Origin: CAYNKA01 sp964397655
GTDB taxonomy: Bacteria > Spirochaetota > Spirochaetia > DTKZ01
Reading direction: 5' to 3'
Assembly: GCA_964397655.1 (NCBI GenBank)
Contig: CAYNKA010000011.1
Location: 1 to 64,000, forward strand
Length of the DNA stretch: 64,000 nt
Within the stretch, counting starts at the first letter, position 1. Each line of letters opens with the position of its first letter. Below the pieces are notes generated by a model. It was not told the DNA's origin and searched no databases. It worked only from the letters and a program-made list of their open reading frames with translations. Both the position numbers and the translations under genes were made by a program. Below, in pieces: positions 16,806-25,355 of this stretch.

Positions 16806-17977
16806 GGAAATTCATCCAGCGGGCCCTCGCGAAGCTCGACAAGCTCGACGGCAGGCAGATCCACAACCTCCTCTACGACCTCGCTTCGGAAAACGAGCGG
16901 CTCGAAGGCGTTCTCGAGTCCATGACCGACGGCATCATGGTGACCGACGGCGACAACCGGCTCATCCTCTACAACAAGGCGGCCGAGCGGATGATCCCCT
17001 TCTCCCACGGTCAGGATGTGTACGAGAAGCGCGTGTGGACCGTCATCGACGACGGGGACATCTCGGAATTCGTCCGGTCCACCCTGGAACTTCAGGACAC
17101 GGTGGTCGACCGCGAATTCACCCTCGCGTCCGGCGGAGCGGTCAGGGTCCTTTCCTGCTCGGTGCTCCCCCTCGTGCGCAACGGAAAGATCCAGGGGAAC
17201 CTCTTCCATATCGAGGAGGTAACGGAGAAGCGGACCAAGGAGGCCAGACTTCGGAGGGCGGAAAGCCTCGCCGCCCTCACGACCCTCGCCGCGGGTGTGG
17301 CCCACGAGATAAAGAATCCCCTCGGCGCGATCGGCATTCACATTCAACTCATGAAGAAGATGATCCAGAAGAAAGGCTGCTCCGCGGAGCCCAAGGTCCT
17401 GAACAAGCACCTCGACGTCGTCACCGAGGAGGTGGAGAGGCTCAACAAGATCGTCGTGGATTTTCTCTTCGCGGTGAGGCCGATGGACATGGATTTCAAG
17501 CTTCAGGACCTCAACGCGGTGATAAGGGAAATCCTCGAATTCGTGCTCGTGGAGCTTTCGGAGGGAAAAATCCGCCTCGAGGAGAACCTGGAGGCGAATC
17601 TTCCCCAGATTCTCCTCGACGAGCGGTACGTGAAGCAGGCCGTACTCAACATCGTGAAGAACGCGATGTCCGCCATGCCGAAGGGAGGAACTCTGACGGT
17701 GAGCACCTGCCGTAAGGGCGACTGGGTCAAGCTCTGCATCTCGGACGACGGCGTCGGGATATCGAAGGAAATCCTGAACAAGATATTCGAACCGTATTTC
17801 ACCACCAAGGATTTCGGCTCCGGCCTCGGGCTCACCATCGTCTACAAGGTGGTGAAGGAGCACAGGGCGGAAATCGCCGTGGATTCCAAGGAAGGCGCGG
17901 GAACGACCTTCACCATCAGCTTCCCTGTGCCGCAGCACGACCGCCAGCTCCTCAGCTGGGAGGGACACGAGGAATGA
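16802..17977 (+). CDS. PAS-domain NtrB/AtoS-like histidine kinase
   Basis: The 391-residue soluble kinase starts at GTG 16802, overlapping the previous stop. A PAS domain (about 35-135, ESMTDGIMVTD) precedes HisKA with AAGVAHEIKNPLGAI and HATPase (VLNIVKNAMSAMPKGG, SDDGVGI, GSGLGLTIVYK). There is no TM segment, so the signal is cytoplasmic. It pairs with the sigma54-type regulator 25 bases downstream. I recall the same kinase-regulator pair next to cvpA in T. pallidum. Confidence 0.9.
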   Translation: MRKFIQRALAKLDKLDGRQIHNLLYDLASENERLEGVLESMTDGIMVTDGDNRLILYNKAAERMIPFSHGQDVYEKRVWTVIDDGDISEFVRSTLELQDTVVDREFTLASGGAVRVLSCSVLPLVRNGKIQGNLFHIEEVTEKRTKEARLRRAESLAALTTLAAGVAHEIKNPLGAIGIHIQLMKKMIQKKGCSAEPKVLNKHLDVVTEEVERLNKIVVDFLFAVRPMDMDFKLQDLNAVIREILEFVLVELSEGKIRLEENLEANLPQILLDERYVKQAVLNIVKNAMSAMPKGGTLTVSTCRKGDWVKLCISDDGVGISKEILNKIFEPYFTTKDFGSGLGLTIVYKVVKEHRAEIAVDSKEGAGTTFTISFPVPQHDRQLLSWEGHEE

Positions 17978-18002
17978 CAGCCCGGACGGCAAAGGGGACC
18001 GC

Positions 18003-19388
18003 ATGAAATTCCACATTCTCGTAGCCGACGACGAAAAGAACATCCGCGAGGGGCTCGGCCAGGCCTTGGAGCTGGACGATTACGACGTCTTTCTGGCCTC
18101 GGACGGCGAGGAGGCGATGAGGATCTTCGAGGAGGAGGAGATCGATCTCGTCATCACGGATCTCAAGATGCCGCGCCTTTCGGGGGAGGAAGTCCTCCAG
18201 CGGGTCATCTCGAACCATCCCACGATCCCGGTCATCATCCTCACGGGCCACGGCACCATCGAGACCGCGGTCAAGGCGATGAGGGACGGCGCCTTCGACT
18301 TCCTCACGAAGCCCATCAACCTCGACCGCCTGTCCCTCCTCGTGAAGCGGGCGCTCTCGACAAGGGAACTCGTGCTTCAGCACCGGGCGATGCAGGAAGA
18401 GCTCGAGAAACGCCGAGGTTTCGCCAACATCATCGGCAAGAGCGTGGAGATGAAGAGGATCTTCGAGGTCGTCCAGCAGGTCGCTCCGACTAAGGCCTCG
18501 GTGCTCATCACCGGGGAGAGCGGCGTCGGCAAGGAACTCATCGCCGACGCGATCCACAATCTTTCGAACAGAAAGGAAAAGGCCTTCATCAAGGTCCATT
18601 GCGCCGCGCTCTCAGAGTCCTTGCTGGAGAGCGAGCTGTTCGGCCACGAAAAGGGATCCTTCACCGGCGCGGTCGCCAGGAAGAGGGGCCGTTTCGAGCT
18701 CGCCCACCTCGGCACGATTTTCCTCGACGAAATCGGAGAGATCAACCAGAGCGTCCAGATCAAGATCCTCCGCGTTCTCCAGGACAAGAAATTCGAGCGG
18801 GTCGGCGGCGAGGAGACCCTCGAGGTCGACGTCCGTATCGTCTCCGCGACCAACAAGGACCTCAAGGAGGAAATCTCCAAGGGCAATTTCCGGGAGGATC
18901 TCTTCTACAGGCTCAACGTGGTGAACATCCGCATCCCCCCGCTCCGGGAGCGGAAGGAGGACATCCCCCTCATGGCCGCGGCCTTCCTCAAGGAATTCGC
19001 GGAGGAGAACGGAAAAAAGGTCGAAGGCATCGACACGAAGGCCCGCTCGGCCCTCTACAACTACGCCTGGCCGGGCAACGTCAGGGAACTCAGGAACTGC
19101 ATGGAAAGCGCCGTGGTATTGTGCAAGGGTCCCGTCATCACGTTGGACGACCTGCCTCCGGCCCTCCGGAGCGGCGTCGAAGACAATTACATCAAGATCA
19201 CCCTCGGGACCGACATGGCCGATGCCGAGCGGGAGATCATCCAGGGGACGTTGAACCACCTGCGCGGGAACAAGTCCAAGACCGCCGAGGTCCTCGGGAT
19301 CGGGCGGAAGACCCTCCACAGGAAGATCAAGGAGTACGGCATCGAATCCTCGTCGAAGGACGAGGAAGAGGACGAGCAGTCGGATTGA
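18003..19388 (+). CDS. NtrC/AtoC-family sigma54-dependent response regulator
   Basis: The 461-residue protein has a receiver (ADDEKNI, phospho-acceptor in LVITDLKMPRLSG, TGHGT, KP), an AAA+ domain (Walker A GESGVGKE, Walker B FLDEIGE, PGNVRELRN) and a C-terminal Fis-type helix-turn-helix (GNKSKTAEVLGIGRKTLHRKIKE). The sigma54-contacting loop reads GSFTGA rather than GAFTGA, a variant seen in working family members. It forms a pair with the upstream PAS kinase. Target promoters are not visible here. Confidence 0.93.
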   Translation: MKFHILVADDEKNIREGLGQALELDDYDVFLASDGEEAMRIFEEEEIDLVITDLKMPRLSGEEVLQRVISNHPTIPVIILTGHGTIETAVKAMRDGAFDFLTKPINLDRLSLLVKRALSTRELVLQHRAMQEELEKRRGFANIIGKSVEMKRIFEVVQQVAPTKASVLITGESGVGKELIADAIHNLSNRKEKAFIKVHCAALSESLLESELFGHEKGSFTGAVARKRGRFELAHLGTIFLDEIGEINQSVQIKILRVLQDKKFERVGGEETLEVDVRIVSATNKDLKEEISKGNFREDLFYRLNVVNIRIPPLRERKEDIPLMAAAFLKEFAEENGKKVEGIDTKARSALYNYAWPGNVRELRNCMESAVVLCKGPVITLDDLPPALRSGVEDNYIKITLGTDMADAEREIIQGTLNHLRGNKSKTAEVLGIGRKTLHRKIKEYGIESSSKDEEEDEQSD

Positions 19389-19391
19389 CCT

Positions 19392-19709
19392 TCATTCGGC
19401 GCTCGGAACGAAGGAGTCGATGTAACGCTGGAGGCTCTGCATGATGAACCTCTGGATGCTCGTCTTGGCCGCCTCGTCGGTCTTCGGATCGAAGAGGAGA
19501 ACGGAAATTTCGGGAGAATCCCTCCGGGTGCCGAGATGCACGGCGTCCACGAGCACGAGAGCGGCCCGGAGCTTGAGCTGTATCCGCTTGAGCAGTGTCT
19601 TCGGCCGGAACGCGGAAAATTCCTCCGACATGACGGCGGTTCCCGCGGAGCTCAGGTCGAGCAGCTTGGCGTGGATTATTCCGTTGTTCGACATGCAATT
19701 CAAGGACAC
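19392..19709 (-). CDS. PilZ-domain protein lacking the RxxxR motif
   Basis: The 105-residue frame starts at GTG ending at 19709, 8 bases after GGAG; an ATG ends at 19694. It matches the C-terminal PilZ domain of the next gene upstream (DLSSAGTAV against DISAAGTAC, LFDPKT, then a helical tail). The cyclic-di-GMP-binding RxxxR element is absent. Upstream codons in the same frame stay open and align weakly with the paralogue (SPYYIH where it has RRKFIR), but no usual start codon serves them, so the start is uncertain. It is probably a duplicated and trimmed PilZ unit. Confidence 0.65.
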   Translation of the reverse strand: MSLNCMSNNGIIHAKLLDLSSAGTAVMSEEFSAFRPKTLLKRIQLKLRAALVLVDAVHLGTRRDSPEISVLLFDPKTDEAAKTSIQRFIMQSLQRYIDSFVPSAE

Positions 19710-19795
19710 TCCGTCGTCTCCGCGTTCGGCGTCATGGATATAATATGGCGAATTGAGGAGGGATAGTATCCTACCGCGGGCCTTCCCGCGAAGCT

Positions 19796-20569
19796 TCAGA
19801 GAATGTTCTGGTCCAGGGACCGCTGAAGCGCCTGCCGGATGTACCCGTGGATGCTGCCGCGCACTTCCTTCCCCGTCTTAGGATCGAAGAGGATCACGTG
19901 CACCAGAGGTTCGCTTTTCCTCGTTCCCATGAACACGCCGTTCACGCGGAGCCTGACGCCCCTGAGGTTAAGCTGGAGGTCCCTGAGATAGGCGTTGGGC
20001 TTGAGTCCTGTCTGGGCCTCGAACAGGCAGGCCGTACCCGCGGCGCTGATGTCCAGAAGCCGCGCGTGAAGGACCTCGTTCCCCTTCTTCATGTTGAGGG
20101 TCGAACGCGGATCGTTCGAGCAGTCCGCCCTGATGAATTTTCTCCGCCCCTGAGCGTTCTGTCCTTTCAGGATGCCAAGTACGAGCTTGAAGTTCTCCTT
20201 CGCGTCGTCCTTGAGGATATGATATCCGAGCGGCAGAGCGATCGACTTCACGTATTTCTCGACGGTCCGGGGATCGTCGTTCGAGGAGATGACGCCGACC
20301 TTGGCGTTTCCGTATTCCTGCGAGGTCGCGATGGTGCGGATGTAGCTCTCCCATTCGGACTCCTTCATCCCGTCGTCTATGTTGACGAGGAGAAGCGAAT
20401 TCGGATTGGCCTTCAGGGCCTTCGCCGCCTTCGTGTGGTCTCTCAAGGTGTAGACCTCGTATTCGCACGCGACCAATCCGCCCACCACTTCCTGATCGAT
20501 GACCTTCTGCGGATGGAGGAAAAATGTCTTTCTGCCGTGCAGGTCTTCCGGGTTGCCGACGTCGTTCAT
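19796..20569 (-). CDS. PilZ cyclic-di-GMP-binding protein with receiver-like N-terminal domain
   Basis: The 257-residue protein starts at the ATG ending at 20569. Residues about 1-140 look like a response-regulator-type alpha/beta fold without a clear phospho-site (LLLVNIDD, then VISSNDD). The C-terminal PilZ domain has RRKFIR (RxxxR) and DISAAG (D/NxSxxG), so cyclic-di-GMP binding is expected. A paralogous shorter PilZ gene follows 86 bases downstream. It may report on the GGDEF protein at 9451-10485, but that link is inference. Confidence 0.82.
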   Translation of the reverse strand: MNDVGNPEDLHGRKTFFLHPQKVIDQEVVGGLVACEYEVYTLRDHTKAAKALKANPNSLLLVNIDDGMKESEWESYIRTIATSQEYGNAKVGVISSNDDPRTVEKYVKSIALPLGYHILKDDAKENFKLVLGILKGQNAQGRRKFIRADCSNDPRSTLNMKKGNEVLHARLLDISAAGTACLFEAQTGLKPNAYLRDLQLNLRGVRLRVNGVFMGTRKSEPLVHVILFDPKTGKEVRGSIHGYIRQALQRSLDQNIL

Positions 20570-20600
20570 GGGCCCTACTATCGCACGAGATCGCCGTGAA

Positions 20601-20635
20601 AAAAAAGGGGCCGCTCGTTCGGGCGGCCCCCTTTT
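20601..20635 (-). terminator. Rho-independent terminator of the Bax-inhibitor-1 gene
   Basis: Perfect 8-bp arms GGGGCCGC at 20607-20614 and GCGGCCCC at 20623-20630 are followed on the minus strand by a run of eight Ts (A-run at 20599-20606 on plus). It lies 18 bases after the stop of the gene at 20653-21354 and before the PilZ gene. Confidence 0.8.
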
Positions 20636-20652
20636 CGCATGTGGTCGGGAAA

Positions 20653-21354
20653 TCAGTCCCGCTGCCTTCCGAACAGGCGGAGCATCATGAGGAAGAGGTT
20701 GATGAAGTCGAGGTAGAGCTTGAGCGCGCCCATGATCGAAATCCTCACGAATACGGCTTCGTCCGAAGCATAGCCGGCCTGCTCGTTCCAGCCTTTGATG
20801 ATCTGGGTGTCGTAGGCGGTGAGCCCGAGGAAGACGACGACGCCGACCAGCGAGATGACCATGTCGAATCCGGAGCTCTTCAGGAACATGTTGACCAGCG
20901 ACGCGATGATGATTCCCCACAGGGCCATGACGAGGTAGCTGCCGATGCTGGACAAATTACGTTTCGTGGTGAGGGCGTAGACGCTCATTCCCCCGAAGGT
21001 TCCTGCCGTGATGAAGAAGGTCGCCGCGATGCTGGTACCGGAGTAGACGAGGAAGATGAGGGACATGGTCACGCCGTTCAGCGCGGCATAGGCGGCGAAT
21101 CCGAGGGTGGCTGCGGCAACGCTCATGGTATGGAGCCGGGCGGACAGGAACCATACGAGTCCGATTTCGGCGAACATGATCCCGAAAAAGAGGATGCGGT
21201 TCATGACGAGGGCCCGGATGATGCCGGGGCTCGATGCTACGCCGAGGGCCACGACTCCGGTCAACGCGAGACCCAGGGTCATCCACATATAGACGTTCTT
21301 CAGAATGCTTCGTTCCCTTGCTAGGACCGAATCGAGCGAGAAATTGTTTTCCAC
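20653..21354 (-). CDS. Bax inhibitor-1 / YccA-family membrane protein
   Basis: The 233-residue protein has seven hydrophobic segments, with the family signature near the C terminus (GLTAYDTQIIKGW) and the Asp-containing last helices. The start is GTG ending at 21354, 7 bases after AGGAGG; an ATG-like start at 21375 would read through that site. Bacterial members such as YetJ are pH-sensitive calcium leak channels, and YccA modulates FtsH. The role here is not shown. A strong terminator follows. Confidence 0.9.
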   Translation of the reverse strand: MENNFSLDSVLARERSILKNVYMWMTLGLALTGVVALGVASSPGIIRALVMNRILFFGIMFAEIGLVWFLSARLHTMSVAAATLGFAAYAALNGVTMSLIFLVYSGTSIAATFFITAGTFGGMSVYALTTKRNLSSIGSYLVMALWGIIIASLVNMFLKSSGFDMVISLVGVVVFLGLTAYDTQIIKGWNEQAGYASDEAVFVRISIMGALKLYLDFINLFLMMLRLFGRQRD

Positions 21355-21486
21355 GGAAAAACCTCCTGGCACCATGAAAAAGTGGTCGTTTCCTGCGAAA
21401 GAGGCCCTTGCGGCCTTTCGGAGAATAATATACTGAAAATTTTCCTTTTGTCCAATCGGACTTTCGTCAAAAACGCCGCGGTCCGA

Positions 21487-22683
21487 TCATGCCGGATGCC
21501 TGGCTGACGTCCGCGCTCCCCAGGAGACGACGACCTGAACGATGCCCGAGACGGCGATGATGAAGGCGAGAAAGACGAGAGCCCCGGTCATCCCTCGGTA
21601 TTGATAGGCGAATCCGCTCCCCACGGAGCCTATGATCTGCCCCGCGGTGAGCACCGCCTCGTGGATCGTCATGCTGCGGCCCCTCCGTGCCGTTCCGGCT
21701 GCCCCGTGGAAGATGCTGCTGCAATAGGAATAGGCAGCGGCCATGCCGAACACGGGGAGCATCACTCCATAGGTTTCCGCCTTCGGCAGGGCAACGAGCG
21801 AAACGATGACGAGGAAGAAGCCTGCCTGGACGAAGAAATGCGGAGAGACGAGGAAGTGCCATCGGGAGGTTTTTCCGAAGACGACGAAGCCGACGGTCGT
21901 GGAAAGCGCACGCAGGAATAAAAGCCCTCCGACAAGACTCGCGGAAAGGAGGAGGACCTCTCTTCCGAAGAGCGGGAACATCGAATTGACGACGCCGATC
22001 ATGGCGTAGCTGGAAAAGATGCCGATCCACGCGACCAGCCTGATCGGGGACTCGCCTTCCTCCTCTCCGGCTTCGGACCGTTTCGCGGGCTCCCGATAGT
22101 CGTCGTTCCTCACCGCGGGGCATCCGAAGGACGAGTACAGGACGAAGGCGAAGACGAGGCATTGGATCGCTACGCCGGCCCAAAGCGGCAGGACCGGATT
22201 CAGTTCGAAGAGAAGCCCCGCGAGAAAGGGGCTCGCCACGTTCGCGGAACTCCATGAGAAGTTGAAGCGCCCGATCGTCCTGTTGAGCTCCTTTCCATCC
22301 TTCCCCGCGGACAGCCATCCCATGAGCGGAGGCCAATAGAAGGCGATGGCGAGGCCCGCGACGAAATAGAGGACGAAGGAGGCGGTCAGAGACCGGATGA
22401 GCAGAATGCCGGTCATCGTGGAGGCCATGAGGAATACCCCGATCAGCATGGAGAATCGCGGAAGCAGACGGTGGAGGAGGGGTTTGAACAGGATGCATCC
22501 CGCGAAATACGACGCCTGGTACAGGGCGATGAACCAGCCAATGACATAGGGCTCGGCCCGGTAGGTGTCGCGAAGGTAATAGATGATCCCGAAACCGGTC
22601 AGACCGTTCGACGCGTTGATGAGAAAGGAAGAAGGCAGAACTACGGTGGTTTTACCGATTCGAGAAAGGGAGAAGGACGACAT
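21487..22683 (-). CDS. Major facilitator superfamily transporter
   Basis: The 398-residue protein starts at the ATG ending at 22683, with GAGG 6 bases upstream. It has about 12 hydrophobic segments in two halves, with a charged cytoplasmic loop in the middle (about 195-220, REPAKRSEAGEEEGES). The N-terminal half carries an MFS-like GWFIALYQASYFAG and later FKPLLHRLLPR. The substrate cannot be predicted. It is a single gene, divergent from the CutA leader. Confidence 0.8.
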   Translation of the reverse strand: MSSFSLSRIGKTTVVLPSSFLINASNGLTGFGIIYYLRDTYRAEPYVIGWFIALYQASYFAGCILFKPLLHRLLPRFSMLIGVFLMASTMTGILLIRSLTASFVLYFVAGLAIAFYWPPLMGWLSAGKDGKELNRTIGRFNFSWSSANVASPFLAGLLFELNPVLPLWAGVAIQCLVFAFVLYSSFGCPAVRNDDYREPAKRSEAGEEEGESPIRLVAWIGIFSSYAMIGVVNSMFPLFGREVLLLSASLVGGLLFLRALSTTVGFVVFGKTSRWHFLVSPHFFVQAGFFLVIVSLVALPKAETYGVMLPVFGMAAAYSYCSSIFHGAAGTARRGRSMTIHEAVLTAGQIIGSVGSGFAYQYRGMTGALVFLAFIIAVSGIVQVVVSWGARTSARHPA

Positions 22684-22797
22684 GGATACCTCGCTCAGGA
22701 GGTCATCATCCCAGAATACCGGTATTTGCGCAAGGTGGATGGGAGTTCGCCCGAACACCGTCCGCGGCGCTGAACGGGAAATAGTTGGAAATTTTTG

Positions 22798-22826
22798 TTA
22801 CCATTGCCGTCCTCGATTGTTAATAT
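22798..22826 (+). promoter_or_regulatory. Putative promoter of candidate small RNA or cutA leader
   Basis: TTACCA at 22798-22803, a 17-base spacer, and TAATAT at 22821-22826 give a reasonable sigma70-type promoter in an AT-rich patch. The expected transcript start is near 22833, with a strong terminator about 85 bases downstream. Confidence 0.45.
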
Positions 22827-22832
22827 TCATGG

Positions 22833-22959
22833 AACGGTTGGTGCGTCGAGCGACGGAACAATCGTTGGTGCTTCCGGGGGTTTCCTCCTCCTTTACCCTG
22901 GAAGTTTTCCAGGTCGAGGTTCTTGCACAACGGTACAGGTGCAAGAACCTCTTTTTTTT
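22833..22959 (+). ncRNA. Candidate small RNA or attenuated leader upstream of cutA
   Basis: About 127 bases between a promoter-like element and a strong terminator contain no convincing coding frame but several structures. There is a CGTC-GAGC-GACG hairpin at 22844-22855, a CCTGGAA/TTCCAGG hairpin near 22897-22913 and the terminator. The octamer GTTGGTGC occurs twice, at 22837-22844 and 22864-22871. It could be a free RNA or a 5' leader controlling cutA, whose ATG lies 55 bases beyond the terminator. I see no match to SRP, 6S or common riboswitch motifs. Confidence 0.45.
22916..22959 (+). terminator. Strong rho-independent terminator or attenuator before cutA
   Basis: A perfect 13-bp stem (GAGGTTCTTGCAC at 22916-22928 pairing with 22939-22951) with a 10-base loop is followed by eight Ts (22952-22959). 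There is no plus-strand protein gene upstream for it to end, which points to a short RNA or a leader. Confidence 0.85.
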
Positions 22960-23014
22960 GCGATTTCCGCCCCCGCTGCCGAAGAAAGAATTATACTGAA
23001 AGTGGAGGTGCCGC

Positions 23015-23353
23015 ATGAACGAAGACTGTGGAATGGCCTTGATTTCCGCTCCGGCCGAGGCCGGTCAGGTGATCGCCCGAGCTCTCATCGAAAATCGGTT
23101 CGCCGCCTGCGTTCAAGTGCTGCCCGAAGCCTCGTCCTACTACTGGTGGAAGGGAAAGGTCGAACACGACACGGAGGTGATCCTGTTGGTGAAGACCCTG
23201 GCTTCGCGTCTCCCGGACATCGAATTCCTGCTGAAGGAAATCCATCCGTACGAAGTCCCGGAACTGGTCTTTTTCCCCTTCGCCGGAGGAACCGCCTCGT
23301 ACCTGAATTGGCTCACCGCGGAGATCACGAAAGGGGAGACCGCGATTCCCTAG
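23015..23353 (+). CDS. cutA: CutA divalent-ion tolerance protein
   Basis: The 112-residue protein has the length and pattern of CutA1: AxxIARALIENRFAACVQVLP, YYWWKGKVEHDTEVILLVKT, then HPYEVPELVFFP. CutA forms trimers with a ferredoxin-like fold and is linked to copper and other divalent ions. GGAGG lies 7 bases before the ATG. Its stop overlaps that of the convergent cNMP-binding gene (shared CTAG). A terminator-like element in the upstream leader may set its expression. Confidence 0.93.
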   Translation: MNEDCGMALISAPAEAGQVIARALIENRFAACVQVLPEASSYYWWKGKVEHDTEVILLVKTLASRLPDIEFLLKEIHPYEVPELVFFPFAGGTASYLNWLTAEITKGETAIP

Positions 23354-23982
23354 GCCCTGCGGTTGAAGGCCTTGAGAAAATCCTCGGGAAGGACCACATG
23401 GTCCTTGGTCTTGACGCTCGTCGGGGCGTAGGCCACCGTCTCGTCCTTCAGCAGCCTGTAGAGGTGGTTGTCCAGATCGGACTTCGGGATGCCGAGGTGG
23501 GAGTTGATCCATGACTTCATCTCTTCGATGTTGACCTTTTGGCCGCCGTTGAAGATTTTCTCGCCGAAGCGGAGCGCGTAATCCGCCATACCCCGTTGGA
23601 TGCGCTCCTTTTGTCCTGTCTCGATGAGCTCGGTGATCTGGTAATTCGAATTCCGGATCCTCTCCGACAGCACCTTGATCACCTTCAGGGCGAATTTCCC
23701 GTTCGTCATGATGAGGTTGTCGAAGATCGCCTCGTCCACGACGACGAGCTTCGTCGGCTTTGCGGCGATCGCGGTAGCTGAACGGGGCCGGTCGTCCACG
23801 AGCGCCATTTCCCCGAAGAAATCGTTCGGAGTGTCCACGGTTTTCAGCACGGTCTCACCCTTGTCGACTTTTTTCTTGAGATCCACCGCGCCCTGGACGA
23901 GGATGTACATGACCTTGCCCGGTTCTCCTTCCTTGAAGATCACGTCTCCGGGCTTAAAACAAACGCTTTTGTAGTCCGCCAT
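23350..23982 (-). CDS. Cyclic-nucleotide-binding-domain regulator (Crp-like)
   Basis: The 210-residue protein has an N-terminal cNMP-binding domain (FKPGDVIFKEGEPG, then FFGEMALVDDRPRSATAIA, the phosphate-binding cassette). A dimer helix (about 110-140) and a C-terminal winged-helix-like region (INSHLGIPKSDLDNHLYRLL) follow. The cassette has the Arg-Ser pair expected for cyclic-nucleotide binding. The DNA-binding part is atypical, so it may not act as a classical Crp. It is a single gene with a weak ribosome-binding site. Confidence 0.82.
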   Translation of the reverse strand: MADYKSVCFKPGDVIFKEGEPGKVMYILVQGAVDLKKKVDKGETVLKTVDTPNDFFGEMALVDDRPRSATAIAAKPTKLVVVDEAIFDNLIMTNGKFALKVIKVLSERIRNSNYQITELIETGQKERIQRGMADYALRFGEKIFNGGQKVNIEEMKSWINSHLGIPKSDLDNHLYRLLKDETVAYAPTSVKTKDHVVLPEDFLKAFNRRA

Positions 23983-24057
23983 ACTTTTCGTCGATTATGC
24001 AGGAGAGGGGCGATCTTGTCCACCGGGGGGGGCGCCCGGCGGACGATCGGTTCGCCG

Positions 24058-25341
24058 TCAGAATCCCAGGAATTTCGGAAAGGCGAGGCTGATGGCCGGC
24101 ACGTAGGCCACGATGAAAAGAACGACGATCTCCACGATGATGAAGGGGAAGATCGCCTTGCTCAATTCTGAGAGCTTCAGGCCGGAGATGCTGCAGGCGA
24201 CGAAGAGACAGGCCCCCACCGGCGGCGTCATCAGGGCGATGTTCAGTGACAGTACCATGATGATCCCGAAGTGTATCGGCTCGAATCCCATGCTCATGGC
24301 GATCGGATGGAGGATCGGCCCCAGGATGATGAGCGCCGCGGCTATGTCCATGAACAGACCGACGATCAGCATGAGCACGAGGATCATGAGGAGGATGAGC
24401 TTCGGCTCATCCGTTACGGAAAGCATGAAGGCCGCGATGCTCTGCGGCACCTGGGTGTAGGAAAGCACCCAGCTCAGGATCGAGGCGGTCCCGATGATGA
24501 GGAACACGACACCGGTTATTTTAGCTGTCTTGACGAGCATCTCCGGAAGATCGCGGATCCTCAGGGTCTTGAGGACGAAGAATCCGATCACCACCGCGTA
24601 GGCTACGGCTACGGCCGCGGCCTCGGTGGGCGTGAAGATACCCGAAAGGATGCCGCCGAGGATGATGATCGGCATGAGCAGGGGGATGATCGCGTCCTTG
24701 AGGCCGATCACCATCTGCCTGATCGTGCTCCGCTTCGACTTGGGGTAGCCCCGCTTCGCCGAGATGATTCCGGAAAGGACCATGAGGAAGAAGGCGAGAA
24801 GCAGGCCGGGCAGGAAGCCTGCGGCGAACAGACCGGCGATGGACACGTTCATGAGCGAACCGTAGATCACCATCATGTTGGAGGGCGGGATCGTGGGCCC
24901 TATGATGGAGGAGGAGGCCGTGACCGCGGCCGAGAAGTCGAGGTCGTAGCCGTCCTTCACCATGGCGGGTATGAGCATGGTGCCGATCGCGGCGGTGTCG
25001 GAAACCGCGGCCCCGGTCATGCCGGCGAAGAAGACGCTCGCGAGGATGTTCGCGTGGGCGAGCCCCCCGCGCAGATGCCCGACCAGGATGTTCGCGAACT
25101 GCACGAGCCTCTGGGTGATGCCGGCCTTGTTCATGATCTCGCCCGCGAGAATGAAGAACGGCATCGCCATGAGCGTGAACATGTCGAGGCCGGAGAAGTA
25201 CTGAACCGGGGCCATGGAAAGCATGGTGAGATCGGTCGATGCGAGATAAAGCCCGACGATCCCCGCAAGACCGATCGTGAAGCCTATGGGAACTCCGAGA
25301 ACGAGCAGCGAGAAGAAAACTACCGTGACGGCGATGAGCAT
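24058..25341 (-). CDS. dctM: TRAP transporter large permease DctM
   Basis: The 427-residue protein has about 12-13 hydrophobic segments and DctM features (PFFILAGEIMNKAG, DTAAIGTMLIPAM, SIIGPTIPPSNMM, TPPVGACLFVA). It forms the sodium-driven channel of a TRAP importer with the small subunit 14 bases upstream. Gene order on the minus strand is P, Q, M. The substrate is likely an organic acid or sugar acid, but it is not defined by the sequence. Confidence 0.95.
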   Translation of the reverse strand: MLIAVTVVFFSLLVLGVPIGFTIGLAGIVGLYLASTDLTMLSMAPVQYFSGLDMFTLMAMPFFILAGEIMNKAGITQRLVQFANILVGHLRGGLAHANILASVFFAGMTGAAVSDTAAIGTMLIPAMVKDGYDLDFSAAVTASSSIIGPTIPPSNMMVIYGSLMNVSIAGLFAAGFLPGLLLAFFLMVLSGIISAKRGYPKSKRSTIRQMVIGLKDAIIPLLMPIIILGGILSGIFTPTEAAAVAVAYAVVIGFFVLKTLRIRDLPEMLVKTAKITGVVFLIIGTASILSWVLSYTQVPQSIAAFMLSVTDEPKLILLMILVLMLIVGLFMDIAAALIILGPILHPIAMSMGFEPIHFGIIMVLSLNIALMTPPVGACLFVACSISGLKLSELSKAIFPFIIVEIVVLFIVAYVPAISLAFPKFLGF

Positions 25342-25355
25342 GGATTACTTCTCCC

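Noticed and set aside
22833..22959. Small SRP RNA, 6S RNA, fluoride or yybP-ykoY riboswitch
   Set aside because: None of the key motifs, such as the SRP GGAAGCAGC-type tetraloop region, is visible in the transcript.
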